A DNA stretch of 64,000 nt. Origin: Paenibacillus tengchongensis. GTDB lineage: Bacteria > Bacillota > Bacilli > Paenibacillales > Paenibacillaceae. The position numbers and the translations under genes were made by a program. The DNA lies in the NCBI RefSeq assembly GCF_008973665.1, contig NZ_WACP01000006.1, positions 248,001 to 312,000 on the forward strand, in the 5' to 3' direction. The stretch's first letter is position 1, and each line of letters begins with the position of its first letter. Below, piece after piece: positions 8,552-17,448 of the stretch. Under the pieces are notes generated by a model. It worked only from the letters and a program-made list of their open reading frames with translations. It was not told where the DNA came from and made no database searches.

Positions 8552-9856
8552 CTAGTTCAGGATGCCGGATTCTCCTGCAGACGCACCTATTCTGCCGGGC
8601 TTCGGTGCGCCCTCCGGCTCCGGCACCTGCAGCAGAATGGCGAGGCCGGCGATGAACAGGATGACCAGACTGAAGACGCCAGCGCTGGTATTGCCGGTGA
8701 GCTGGGCCGTTAACCCGACCAGCAGCGGTCCCAGGATCGAGGCGAACTTGTCGAAGATGTTATAGAACCCGAAGAAGCGGTTCGCATTCTCTTTCGGCAC
8801 GAGCCGCGCGAAGTAGGCCCGGCTCAGCGCCTGTATCCCGCCTTGCGAGGTGGCCACCAGCATGGCCAGCACCCAAAAGTCGAATGCGGACTTCATGAAG
8901 TAAGCGTAGATACATACGATGATGTACACGCAAATGCCGGCGTACAGCATGGTTTTGCCCGAGAACCGGTCGGCCAGACGTCCGTAAAGGATGGCAAACG
9001 GAGCGGCGACCACCTGGGTCACGAACAGAATAATGAGCAGATCCGTCGAGCCGATGCCCAGATCCGTCCCGTAAGCGGTGGACATGGTGATGATCGTCCC
9101 AACGCCGTCAATATAGAAGAAGTACGCCAGCAGGAACAGGAAGATCGCACGGTGCTGCCTGATCTGCTTCATGGTTTCGAGGAGGCTCCTGAAGCTGTTG
9201 GCAACCATCCGCGGCTCGCGCTGTATATAGTGCGTCTGGCGCACATTGCGGAGCATCGGGAGGGTGAATATTCCCCACCATACGGCCGTAGTGAAGAAGG
9301 CGATCCGGCTCGCCGCCGTGACGGAGACCGGCAGCACCTCCTGCTGGGCCAGCAGAAGGACCGCGATGCTGATCAGAAACGGGATCGTGCTGCCGATATA
9401 CCCGGTGGCAAAGCCGCGGGCGGACACCTTGTTCATCCGCGAATCGTCGGTCACATCCACGAGAAAGGCGTCATAGAACACATTCGAGCCTGCGGACCCG
9501 ATAGCAATGAGCATATACCCGACGAGCAGCAGCTGCCAATTGTCCCCGGGGATAAAGGTAAGCAGCGCAGTAGCGCAGACGCCGAGCAGGCTGAAAAAGG
9601 CGAAGAAGCTCTTCTTAAACCCCTGATAATCGGCTATCGTGCCGAGAATCGGTCCCAGCATGGCCAGAATAAACGTTGAAATCGCCACTGCATAGCCCAG
9701 ATAGGCCGTTGAATCCGTGCTGCTGACGCCGGCCCCCTCGGCCGCCGCTTTGTAGAAGAGCGGAAAGACTGCCGTTGATATAACGATGGAATACGCCGAA
9801 TGACCCCAGTCGTACATCATCCAGCTCTGTTCTTCTTTCGAGTATGTATTGCGCAT
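8552..9856 (-). CDS. MFS transporter, UMF1/Atg22-like
   Basis: A 434-aa integral membrane protein with about twelve hydrophobic helices. The N-terminal YSKEEQSWMMYDWGHSAY is typical of the UMF1 (Atg22-like) branch of the major facilitator superfamily. AGGAGG sits eight bases before the ATG at 9856; an earlier in-frame start at 9934 lacks a ribosome site. The gene has its own terminator downstream. Members are presumed small-molecule exporters or permeases; the substrate is unknown. Confidence 0.88.
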   Translation of the reverse strand: MRNTYSKEEQSWMMYDWGHSAYSIVISTAVFPLFYKAAAEGAGVSSTDSTAYLGYAVAISTFILAMLGPILGTIADYQGFKKSFFAFFSLLGVCATALLTFIPGDNWQLLLVGYMLIAIGSAGSNVFYDAFLVDVTDDSRMNKVSARGFATGYIGSTIPFLISIAVLLLAQQEVLPVSVTAASRIAFFTTAVWWGIFTLPMLRNVRQTHYIQREPRMVANSFRSLLETMKQIRQHRAIFLFLLAYFFYIDGVGTIITMSTAYGTDLGIGSTDLLIILFVTQVVAAPFAILYGRLADRFSGKTMLYAGICVYIIVCIYAYFMKSAFDFWVLAMLVATSQGGIQALSRAYFARLVPKENANRFFGFYNIFDKFASILGPLLVGLTAQLTGNTSAGVFSLVILFIAGLAILLQVPEPEGAPKPGRIGASAGESGILN

Positions 9857-9983
9857 AAGCTTAGCCTCCTGTATGAATTCGCTCTCTAACCGGAAATTCC
9901 ATACAGGCAGTATAAGACTTGAAGTAACAGACACTTCGCGAAGTTTGTAAAAATTGCCCGGTGCGCGTAAACAGGAGGCTCAG

Positions 9984-10142
9984 TCAGTGCTGATCGCGGC
10001 TGGTCTTCTGCAGCTCGTTGATGATGAGGTCGAGCCGGGCAATAATGGCTTCGTCGTTCTTCAGCTTCTTGCGGATCCCGCCTTCGATGGCTAAAATCCC
10101 AATAAAAATAATTAGCAATAAAAAAATGATTAACATCGCCAT
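9984..10142 (-). CDS. Small single-pass membrane protein (52 aa)
   Basis: The short frame reads MAMLIIFLLLIIFIGILAIE, then a basic/coiled segment (GGIRKKLKNDEAIIARLD) ending TSRDQH. It has one N-terminal membrane helix followed by about 30 charged, probably helical cytoplasmic residues. AAAGGAG precedes it; the second ATG at 10136 has the better spacing (ten bases) and may be the real start. It is 127 bp upstream of the MFS gene on the same strand. No known family is recognised. Confidence 0.6.
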   Translation of the reverse strand: MAMLIIFLLLIIFIGILAIEGGIRKKLKNDEAIIARLDLIINELQKTSRDQH

Positions 10143-10305
10143 GCATCTCCTTTCTTTTCTTAAACGATTCCTGCGCAGGCATATGCCGCAAACTTATAGT
10201 AAACATTCATTGCCTTTAAATCCTTTTATAACAAAGCTATATTAGGTGTGCGCAGCAATCCAATGCGGTATATCATAATGCTAAGTTAACAGGGAGGGAA
10301 TGGTT

Positions 10306-11388
10306 ATGCAGGAAACCCTATTGAAGCAGCTGAATGAGAAGAATGAGCGGCTGATCGCTATGGTCATCGAGCGGGCCAAACGTGATTTTCCGGAGGATAT
10401 TGCCATTATCGGGCTAAGCGGCTCTTTCGCCACCGGTGATTTTCATGAGAAAAGCGATCTTGATTTGATCATCATCAACAACACCGGCAACGGCTGGAAC
10501 ATCTCCGCCGGCTTTATTCTGGAGGATGTAGGTTACGATATTTACTGTACGCCCTGGGATACGCGCATTGAACCGCAATCGCGGCTTGAAAGTCCGATGG
10601 TATCTTGTCTGACGAACATGAAGATTCTCTACAGCGCCAAGCCGGAGGATTTGGAAAAGCTGCAGGCCTATCAGCGGCAGGCCCTGGACGAATTGGCCAA
10701 ACCGGTGGGCCCCGCCTCTTTGGAAAGAGCCCTGCCCTACATCAACAACGCTAAACAGTTTTATGTGGATGCCATGCTGGCGGATGATATCGGCCCCGTT
10801 CGCTACGCGGCAGGAAAGCTATCTTTTGAGGTGATGAACGCCATAAACTGCCTGAACAACAACTGCTTTCAGCACGGCTACAGACGGTATCTCGAAGAGC
10901 TGCGGCCGCTGACCTTTGTGCCGGATGGATTTGAAAAGACTTATATGGACATCGTAAATGCCCGGTCGGTCGATGAGATCCGAAGCGCTGCGCTGGCATT
11001 GTTGAAGGGTGCCGTCACCCTTTATGCTCAGATGGATTCCGAACTGGTAGAGCATCCTGTCCCCACCTATGACAATCTGAAGGGCACTTATGAAGAGCTG
11101 TGGTGCAATCTGCGTAACAAAGTCATCAACAGTACACGGACCAAAGACAAATCCTATGCCTTTCTTACCGCCGTAAACGGGCAAGAGTTTCTGGATGAGA
11201 TGCTGTTATACAAAGGAACCCCGCGTTTCGATGTCATGAAGCATTTTTCCGCCGAACACCTGGAATCCTTCCGGGACAGGTTTATGGAAATTATGGACGA
11301 ATACCTGGAGGAGTACAAGAAGGTTGGCCGTGAGGTTGAGCGCTATGATTCTTTTGAAGAATTATATTGTGCATATATGGGATGCTAA
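10306..11388 (+). CDS. Nucleotidyltransferase domain protein
   Basis: 360 aa. The signature GLSGSFATGDFHEKSDLDLI (about residues 35-54) is the GS...DxD active site of the DNA polymerase beta/MNT nucleotidyltransferase superfamily. The C-terminal 200 residues are helical, resembling the helical halves of aminoglycoside and kanamycin nucleotidyltransferases. The ATG at 10306 is preferred over 10300 because GGGAGGG needs the extra spacing. It is flanked by unrelated genes and by its own terminator. It could modify a small molecule such as an antibiotic; no substrate evidence is visible. Confidence 0.8.
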   Translation: MQETLLKQLNEKNERLIAMVIERAKRDFPEDIAIIGLSGSFATGDFHEKSDLDLIIINNTGNGWNISAGFILEDVGYDIYCTPWDTRIEPQSRLESPMVSCLTNMKILYSAKPEDLEKLQAYQRQALDELAKPVGPASLERALPYINNAKQFYVDAMLADDIGPVRYAAGKLSFEVMNAINCLNNNCFQHGYRRYLEELRPLTFVPDGFEKTYMDIVNARSVDEIRSAALALLKGAVTLYAQMDSELVEHPVPTYDNLKGTYEELWCNLRNKVINSTRTKDKSYAFLTAVNGQEFLDEMLLYKGTPRFDVMKHFSAEHLESFRDRFMEIMDEYLEEYKKVGREVERYDSFEELYCAYMGC

Positions 11389-11419
11389 AGGCGCTTAAGC
11401 GGTAAATAAATTCAAGATT

Positions 11420-11444
11420 AGGCTGATCCTGTAAGGGATCGGCC
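11420..11444 (+). terminator. Probable terminator
   Basis: AGGCTGATCC (11420-11429) pairs with GGATCGGCCT (11435-11444) with one G-U pair, followed by ATTCTT. It follows the nucleotidyltransferase gene. Confidence 0.55.
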
Positions 11445-11556
11445 TATTCTTGCGCAAATGCACGCATGACAGGAGAATCTATGAACCGATTTTCATACTA
11501 TATTTAGGTCTCCAGGGGAGGTGCTATTTGCAGGAATCAGGGGTAATCTTATGTAG

Positions 11557-11586
11557 TTGATTCTGGAAGCCGGATTGTAATAGAAT
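11557..11586 (+). promoter_or_regulatory. Candidate sigma-A promoter for LTA synthase-like gene
   Basis: TTGATT (11557-11562), an 18-bp spacer and TAGAAT (11581-11586) lie about 46 bp before the start codon. The match is moderate. Confidence 0.4.
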
Positions 11587-11632
11587 AAATGAATTCAATA
11601 GAGAAAAATAGAGAAAAGGATGCGCATACAAA

Positions 11633-13507
11633 ATGGGGTTAAACGATGTACGGACTCTCGGTAAGAGAGGAGCCGCGATACTGTTTTTTTCGGTTATTAT
11701 GCTGGTGAAAAGTTATTTTGCCTGGTACTACCTGTTTGAAGACGGACCCACCTGGAGCACGTGGCTGAAGGAGATTCCTTTTGTGCTCATAATCTTCTGC
11801 CTAATCGAGTGGTTCGCCCCGAAGCGGAAGATTCATATTTACATGCTTGTTAATCTGTTAATTACAATTTTGTTCTTCTCCCTGATCATCTACCACAACC
11901 ACTTTGGCATTATCGCAACCTCGCAGGTGATCGGTCAAGCGAAGCAGGTCGGTGCCGTGAAAAAGAGTATTTTCGCCGTCGTGCATCCCTCTTATCTGCT
12001 GCTGTTTGTAGATATTGTCATCATGAGCCTGGTGATGGTGAGCCGCAAGAAAGCGCTTGGCTGGAAGAAAGCAATGTCCCGCCCAAGCAACCGCAGAGTG
12101 GTCGCCGCCCTGTTCTGTATCTCCCTGGCCATCTGTATGATGAACATCTTCCCGAACAAGGCCAGTATGAACGAGACTGTCCAGGCCGAACAGATGGGTA
12201 TCCTGAACTACGAGGCTTACGCTCTGCTTGCGGATGATGAGGAAGAGCCGGTTGAGTTCTCTGAAATTACGCAATCGCTTATTGATGACACCAAAGGCAT
12301 TCAGACCCAGAGCAGTCCTGTTTTGTTCGGCAGTGCCAAGGGCAAGAATCTAGTGATTATCCAGATGGAGTCCTTTCAGAACTTCCTGCTGCATCTGTCG
12401 ATCGACGGCAAGGAGATTACACCGAATCTGAATAAGCTCGCAGACAGCAGCATGTATTTCCCGCGCTTCTTCCAGCAGGTCGGCCAAGGCAATACTTCCG
12501 ATGCGGAGTTTATTGTTAACACGTCCTTCTATGTTCCGCCGGACGGTCCGGCTACCGATATTTACGCCGGCAAAGAACTTCCAAGCTTGCCGAAGCTGCT
12601 GGAGGCCGAGGGCTACGACACCGCCACGTTCCACACGAACGAAGTCGATTTCTGGAACCGCGGCGAGCTCTACAAGGCGGTTGGCTTCAACCAGTTCTAC
12701 GATAAAGCCTATTTTGGCGAAGAGGACACTGTATTCTATGGCGCTTCCGATGAAGTGCTGTACAGCAAGACGGCCGCCGAACTGGCCCGGATGGATGCGG
12801 CAGCCAGCCCCTTCTATTCTCACGTCATCTCCATGTCGGCCCATAACCCGTTCACCATTCCGGAAAGTAAATACCAGATGACCTTGCCGGAAAGGTATGA
12901 AGGCACCTTCGTCGGCAACTACATCCGGGCCCAGAATTACGCCGATTATGCGCTGGGGCAATTCGTTGCCGAACTCAAAGCGAACGGCGTATGGGACAAC
13001 AGCCTGGTTGTGCTGTACGGCGATCACCGTGGCCTTCCGATCTTCTCGCTGAAGGATGACGACAAGGTGCTGCTGGAGGAAATCCTGGGGCATGAGTATA
13101 CGGAACGGGATCTGATCAACATCCCGCTGATGATTGCCTCCGCCGGCGCGAAGGCGCCCAGCGTGCAGAATCAATTGGGCGGACAGGTCGACATTCTGCC
13201 GACGGTCGCCAACCTGCTGGGTGTATCGCTGGACAACCACATTCATTTCGGTCAGGACCTGCTAAATCAGACAGCGTATAATCTGCTGCCGCAGCGCTAC
13301 TATCTGCCGACAGGCTCCTTCGTCAACAACGAAGAGCTGTTCCTGTCAGGCAGCGGCTTCGAGGACGGCCAGCATTACACCCTGTCCGGCGACGGCGATG
13401 GTCCGCTGCAGTCCACCGAAGACGAATTCAACAACGCCCTGGAGCTGCTCCGGCTCTCCGACAGCTATGTGACGCAATTGCCGGACCGGGAAGTGCCGGA
13501 AGAGTAA
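11633..13507 (+). CDS. LTA synthase family protein (sulfatase-fold membrane enzyme)
   Basis: 624 aa. The N-terminal 190 residues hold about five membrane helices; the rest is an extracytoplasmic sulfatase-fold domain. LtaS-family enzymes transfer glycerol phosphate from phosphatidylglycerol to build lipoteichoic acid, or prime it. The diagnostic motifs are IIQMESFQNF and GQGNTSDAEFIVNTSFY, where the Thr at about residue 288 is the expected nucleophile, followed by SMSAHNPF and LYGDHRG for metal binding. Length and order match LtaS, YqgS and YfnI; which paralogue it is cannot be decided here. The ribosome site AAAAGGA is about 12 bases before the ATG. Confidence 0.88.
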   Translation: MGLNDVRTLGKRGAAILFFSVIMLVKSYFAWYYLFEDGPTWSTWLKEIPFVLIIFCLIEWFAPKRKIHIYMLVNLLITILFFSLIIYHNHFGIIATSQVIGQAKQVGAVKKSIFAVVHPSYLLLFVDIVIMSLVMVSRKKALGWKKAMSRPSNRRVVAALFCISLAICMMNIFPNKASMNETVQAEQMGILNYEAYALLADDEEEPVEFSEITQSLIDDTKGIQTQSSPVLFGSAKGKNLVIIQMESFQNFLLHLSIDGKEITPNLNKLADSSMYFPRFFQQVGQGNTSDAEFIVNTSFYVPPDGPATDIYAGKELPSLPKLLEAEGYDTATFHTNEVDFWNRGELYKAVGFNQFYDKAYFGEEDTVFYGASDEVLYSKTAAELARMDAAASPFYSHVISMSAHNPFTIPESKYQMTLPERYEGTFVGNYIRAQNYADYALGQFVAELKANGVWDNSLVVLYGDHRGLPIFSLKDDDKVLLEEILGHEYTERDLINIPLMIASAGAKAPSVQNQLGGQVDILPTVANLLGVSLDNHIHFGQDLLNQTAYNLLPQRYYLPTGSFVNNEELFLSGSGFEDGQHYTLSGDGDGPLQSTEDEFNNALELLRLSDSYVTQLPDREVPEE

Positions 13508-13560
13508 GCTGCAATCATTGAGTCTTCTATTGCCCACCTGAGACGATAGTCATTTCGACA

Positions 13561-13595
13561 AGCCGGTCCAGACCTCCCAAGGAGGCGGACTGGCT
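13561..13595 (+). terminator. Intrinsic terminator
   Basis: AGCCGGTCC pairs with GGACTGGCT, with an inner CCTCC/GGAGG stem around CAA, followed by GTTCTGTT. It ends the LTA-synthase-like transcript. Confidence 0.75.
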
Positions 13596-13721
13596 GTTCT
13601 GTTAAGATACTGGGCTGCTATTCTCAATTCCTATGCAGCCAAAGGTTTCGGAAAGACGGCTAATCTAGTGAAAATATCGAATATTGTATTTTTTAAATCT
13701 AATCCTAAAGGAGTCCAGAGC

Positions 13722-14153
13722 ATGCAAGGATATAATGTTCTAATGATATTCAATAGAAATTTGGATCACATCCTACTGTGCAAACGGCTAAAGAATCCTT
13801 ACAAAGGATTAAGCAATCTGGTTGGCGGTAAAATCGAGCTTGGTGAATCTGGAACGGAAGCAGCTTACAGGGAGCTTTTGGAGGAAACGAGCATTTCAAA
13901 AGATAATATTACCTTGCATCACCTAATGGATTTCAAATACTACTTACAGCAGATCTATATTGAAGTTTACACCGGCAGGTTGAAGTGTGATGTAGAGGTT
14001 TCAGGTGATGAGAATGAATTATATTGGTCAGATTTGAATCAGGATTTTTTTGACATGACTTTATTTGCAGGTGAAGGTAATATTGGTCATATGGTTGAAC
14101 AAGTGAAAATGAACCAAAGTATTTTTCTGACCGATGAAACTCTTCCCGCTTAA
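13722..14153 (+). CDS. Nudix hydrolase
   Basis: A 143-aa Nudix protein. The box is seen as GGKIELGESGTEAAY then RELLEETSI, the expected G-x5-E-x7-REUxEExxU pattern with Ser in place of the last Gly. These enzymes cleave nucleoside diphosphates linked to another group. AAAGGAG lies eight bases before the ATG at 13722; an upstream in-frame start at 13668 has no such site. The gene is visibly more AT-rich than its neighbours, suggesting acquisition. The exact substrate is unknown (8-oxo-dGTPase-like is possible). Confidence 0.85.
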   Translation: MQGYNVLMIFNRNLDHILLCKRLKNPYKGLSNLVGGKIELGESGTEAAYRELLEETSISKDNITLHHLMDFKYYLQQIYIEVYTGRLKCDVEVSGDENELYWSDLNQDFFDMTLFAGEGNIGHMVEQVKMNQSIFLTDETLPA

Positions 14154-14549
14154 CAGTAGAGCAGATTGAAGTTCATTTATTAAAAAGCTTTGAATACCTA
14201 AAGATCTCTTGTCGAATTGATTCAATAGACGAACTTCTCCCAGTTCCTCCTCCCTCTTAAGTTGTTATTCCTACGACACAAACGGACAACCCTTCTAATA
14301 ACCCGGTGCGATCTCCACGATTGGCCCTTTATGGCATTTTCAGAAGACTACATGTAACATCTGTCCCTGAACCAACAAACAAATAAGCTAACAAATAATA
14401 ACTTTTCTTCATTATATTTATTTTTTAGCCCCCCTTCCCCCGAATTTCCGGCTATCCCATCCGTAATCTCTTTGTTTCATTCCAAAATATGTACTAAACG
14501 CTAAAATTGTATAAAATAATCATACTTCCTCACCCTAACTAAATGCTAA
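14154..14549. other. AT-rich intergenic region before the mannanase gene
   Basis: About 400 bp with no convincing frame or RNA gene. AT content rises toward 14400-14560, ending in the mannanase promoter. It may include leftover DNA from acquisition of the Nudix gene. Confidence 0.5.
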
Positions 14550-14555
14550 TATAAT
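14550..14555 (+). promoter_or_regulatory. -10 element of mannanase promoter
   Basis: A perfect TATAAT at 14550-14555. The region 17 bp upstream (TTCCTC) is a poor -35. Transcription would begin near 14562, inside or next to the cre match. Confidence 0.45.
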
Positions 14556-14563
14556 AACATTAT

Positions 14564-14578
14564 TTGAAAGCGCAAACA
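14564..14578 (+). promoter_or_regulatory. cre (catabolite-responsive element) before mannanase
   Basis: TTGAAAGCGCAAACA matches every defined position of the CcpA consensus WTGNAANCGNWNNCW. It sits at the predicted transcription start, the position where CcpA represses in Bacillus. This implies glucose repression of the enzyme. Confidence 0.75.
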
Positions 14579-14681
14579 TATATGTTTCCCCTGATCTTCC
14601 CGGTAGTATAAGGAGGTGGACGCACGCAAATTCCGGAGGACAGGGGTTTACATAAAACTAATCAAGATGGGGTGGTATTTG

Positions 14682-16157
14682 GTGAAATTACGCAAGTGGT
14701 CGATGGTATTGGCAGTGTTCTTCCTGGCGTTCTCGGCGGTTGGGTGGGTTCCGGACAGGGCACAAGCCGCAAGCGGTTTTTATGTAAGCGGAACCAAACT
14801 GATGGATGCTACGGGAAAAGCGTTCGTGATGCGCGGTGTGAACCACGCTCACACCTGGTATAAGGATCAGCTGGCTGCAGCCATCCCTGCCATCGCCAAG
14901 ACTGGAGCCAATACGGTCCGGATTGTGCTCGCCAACGGCAAGAAATGGTCCTTGGATGATGTGAATGCCGTCAAGAATATCATCAGCCTCTGCGAGCAGA
15001 ACAAATTAATCGCCGTCCTGGAAGTGCATGACGCCACCGGCAGTGACAGTCTTACCGATTTGGACGCTGCTGTGAATTACTGGATCAGTATTAAAAGCGC
15101 ATTGATCGGCAAAGAAGACCGTGTCATCATCAATATCGCCAACGAATGGTATGGCACCTGGGACGGGGCAACCTGGGCCAGCGGTTATAAGCAGGCAATA
15201 CCGAAGCTGCGGAATGCCGGGCTCACGCATACACTGATGGTGGATTCGGCAGGCTGGGGGCAGTATCCCGCTTCCGTCATCAATTATGGCCCGGAGGTGC
15301 TAAATGCAGACACGCTCAAGAACACGATGTTCTCGATTCATATGTACGAATATGCCGGCGGGAATGCGTCAACTGTCAAAGCCAATATCGACGGCGTATT
15401 GAACAAGAATCTGGCGCTGGTCATCGGTGAATTCGGCGGGCAGCACACAAACGGTGACGTGGACGAATCCACCATTATGAGTTATTCCAAGGAGAAGGCC
15501 GTCGGCTGGCTGGCCTGGTCCTGGAAGGGTAACAGCAGCGACCTGGCTTATCTGGATATGACCAATGATTGGGCAGGCAGCTCACTGACTACCTTCGGTA
15601 ACGCCGTCGTGAACGGCAGCAATGGAATCAAAGCGACTTCCGTATTATCCGGCGTCTTCGGCGGGGGAGGCTCGAATCCGGGTAACGGTTCTGGTGGTAC
15701 GGCAACGACGCTGTATGATTTCGAGGCGGGTACGCAAAGCTGGTCAGGAAGCGGCATTTCCGGCGGACCCTGGACCACTGGCGAATGGAAATCCACAGGT
15801 GCAGCTGCTTTGAAAGCGGATATCCAGCTATCCGCCAACTCGGCTCATAGCCTGTTCTTAACAGCCAACCATAATCTATCCGGCAAAAGCACGCTGCAAG
15901 CAGCGGTTAAGCATGCGAGCTGGGGCAGCTTCGGCAGCGGACTTACAGCCAAGCTGTACGTGAAGACCGGCTCCGGATGGACTTGGTATGACAGCGGAGC
16001 AACGCCAATCAACGCCTCGGGCGGCACCACATTGACGCTGTCCCTGGGCGCGATCCAAAGCCTCACCGATGTCAAAGAGATCGGGGTGGAATTCCGAGGC
16101 TCCGCCGGCAGCAGCGGGCAATCCGCCATTTATGTGGACAGCATAACCGTACAATAG
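14682..16157 (+). CDS. Secreted beta-1,4-mannanase (GH5, subfamily 8-like) with C-terminal binding module
   Basis: 491 aa. A Sec signal peptide (KLRKW, then a hydrophobic run, cut near AQA-A about residue 30) precedes a GH5 catalytic domain (about 30-326). The sequence GFYVSGTKLMDATGKAFVMR and RGVNHAHTWYKD is characteristic of bacillal endo-mannanases. The acid/base is Glu in ANEWYG (about 155) and the nucleophile is Glu in IGEFGG (about 250). A Gly/Ser/Asn linker (327-340) leads to a beta-sandwich domain of about 150 residues that likely binds polysaccharide. Start choice: GTG at 14682 has GGTGG six bases upstream; ATG at 14667 is possible. A strong AAGGAGG at 14609 lies too far upstream for either. 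Confidence 0.88.
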   Translation: MKLRKWSMVLAVFFLAFSAVGWVPDRAQAASGFYVSGTKLMDATGKAFVMRGVNHAHTWYKDQLAAAIPAIAKTGANTVRIVLANGKKWSLDDVNAVKNIISLCEQNKLIAVLEVHDATGSDSLTDLDAAVNYWISIKSALIGKEDRVIINIANEWYGTWDGATWASGYKQAIPKLRNAGLTHTLMVDSAGWGQYPASVINYGPEVLNADTLKNTMFSIHMYEYAGGNASTVKANIDGVLNKNLALVIGEFGGQHTNGDVDESTIMSYSKEKAVGWLAWSWKGNSSDLAYLDMTNDWAGSSLTTFGNAVVNGSNGIKATSVLSGVFGGGGSNPGNGSGGTATTLYDFEAGTQSWSGSGISGGPWTTGEWKSTGAAALKADIQLSANSAHSLFLTANHNLSGKSTLQAAVKHASWGSFGSGLTAKLYVKTGSGWTWYDSGATPINASGGTTLTLSLGAIQSLTDVKEIGVEFRGSAGSSGQSAIYVDSITVQ

Positions 16158-16200
16158 ACACTTCATCAGCCGCCGCACGATGTACTGCCACCTGAGAAAT

Positions 16201-16239
16201 GCCAGAGGAGCCGGGACTTCCGGCTCCTCTGGCTCTTTT
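16201..16239 (+). terminator. Strong intrinsic terminator of mannanase gene
   Basis: GCCAGAGGAGCCGG pairs with CCGGCTCCTCTGGC around a short loop, followed by TCTTTT. The stem is about 14 bp. Confidence 0.9.
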
Positions 16240-16273
16240 CGGGACGCGTTGGCAAGAAGCTTGACGAATGTGC

Positions 16274-16315
16274 AGGCTGTCCCAAGCAGCCATTTCATAG
16301 CTTTGGGGACAGCCT
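16274..16315 (-). terminator. Hairpin repeat downstream of CE7 esterase
   Basis: AGGCTGTCCC pairs with GGGACAGCCT. Its loop (minus strand: AAAGCTATGAAATGGCTG) closely resembles that of the hairpin at 36483-36523, so this is a repeated element. The T-tract is poor. Confidence 0.5.
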
Positions 16316-16344
16316 CTTCGAATAGAACGATGTGATGAGTTCGT

Positions 16345-17304
16345 TTACAGCTCACTCAGGAACTGGAAAATCCGGTCCGGCAGCCCCGGTAGCCCTTCGT
16401 GCCCGAAGTCCGGATAAATCTCTGTCTGCACCGGCGATTCAATCTTGTTGACGGCAGCGAATTGCGTAGACGGCGGGCAGATACTGTCCATCAAACCGAC
16501 GCCGTACAGCACCTCGGCACGGATCCGCGGAGCCAGATGCTGAATATCGACATAGCCCAGCTTCGTAAAGATTTCCTCTTGCCGCTTATGCTGCGGATCA
16601 AAGTGCCGGAAATAATCCCGCAGCTCCGCATAAGCATCCTTCGCCAAATCCATCTCCCACACCCGCTTGTAGTCGCTCAGGAACGGGTACACCGTTGCCG
16701 CCCGTTTAATACGCGGTTCCAGCGCCGCGCAGGCTATCGTCAGCGCACCGCCCTGAGACCAACCAGTTGCACCTACGCGGTTCTCGTCCACCTCAGCGAA
16801 TCCCATCACAATGGAAGCCAGCTGTGCCGTATCGAGAAATACGTGGCGCATCAGCAGATTGTCTGCCGCATCGTCCAGGCCGCGGATGAAATGTCCCTGA
16901 AACGTATTGCCTTTATGGCCGCCGCTGTCCTCCGACAGCCCGCCCTGTCCCCGCACATCCAGCGCGGCATAGGAGAAGCCAAGCGCAGCATACTGAAGCT
17001 TGTCCTGCCAGTCTCCCGAATCGCCGCTGTAGCCGTGAAATTGCAGCACCGCCGGATGGGGAGTATCCGCGTTCTTTGGACGGATGTATTTGGCATGAAT
17101 CCGCGCCCCCCGCACACCGGTGAAATATAAATCAAAGCACTCCGCATACGGCGCCTGGAAATCTGACGGAATCAGCTCCACCTGAGGGTCGGTTGCTCTC
17201 ATCTCCTCCAGCGCGGCTTCCCAGTAAGCATCGTAATCCGCCGGCCGCGGATTACGGCCCGGATAGGCTTTCAGTTCATTTAACGGCATATCTAACATCG
17301 GCAT
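16345..17304 (-). CDS. Acetylxylan esterase / cephalosporin-C deacetylase (CE7 family)
   Basis: 319 aa, the normal length for CE7. The alpha/beta-hydrolase has DVRGQGG (about 116-122, a CE7 hallmark), the nucleophile elbow GWSQGG with Ser at about 183, Asp in LMDSICPPSTQ at about 272 and His in FGHEGLP at about 301. There is no signal peptide: it acts inside the cell on imported acetylated oligosaccharides. ATG at 17304 has GGAG upstream at suitable distance; a GTG at 17316 is less likely. It lies convergent with the mannanase, which fits deacetylation of hemicellulose fragments. Confidence 0.9.
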   Translation of the reverse strand: MPMLDMPLNELKAYPGRNPRPADYDAYWEAALEEMRATDPQVELIPSDFQAPYAECFDLYFTGVRGARIHAKYIRPKNADTPHPAVLQFHGYSGDSGDWQDKLQYAALGFSYAALDVRGQGGLSEDSGGHKGNTFQGHFIRGLDDAADNLLMRHVFLDTAQLASIVMGFAEVDENRVGATGWSQGGALTIACAALEPRIKRAATVYPFLSDYKRVWEMDLAKDAYAELRDYFRHFDPQHKRQEEIFTKLGYVDIQHLAPRIRAEVLYGVGLMDSICPPSTQFAAVNKIESPVQTEIYPDFGHEGLPGLPDRIFQFLSEL

Positions 17305-17448
17305 CTTCGTAATCACTCCACAATATGTATTATTTGCCGTCTGCTCGCACAGACGGCCTCAGCATTCCTACCATATCAGGAATCCGGATCAGAGACAACG
17401 CATATTCCAGCGGGGTTCAGCGCATGACCTGACATCTCTTGTGATCTG

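Noticed and set aside
12350..13246. 298-codon frame opposite the LTA-synthase-like gene
   Set aside because: The plus-strand sulfatase motifs are intact; the antisense frame has no support.
17336..17357. GCCGTCTG/CAGACGGC hairpin as a terminator
   Set aside because: Good stem but no T-tract on either strand; left as an unassigned hairpin.
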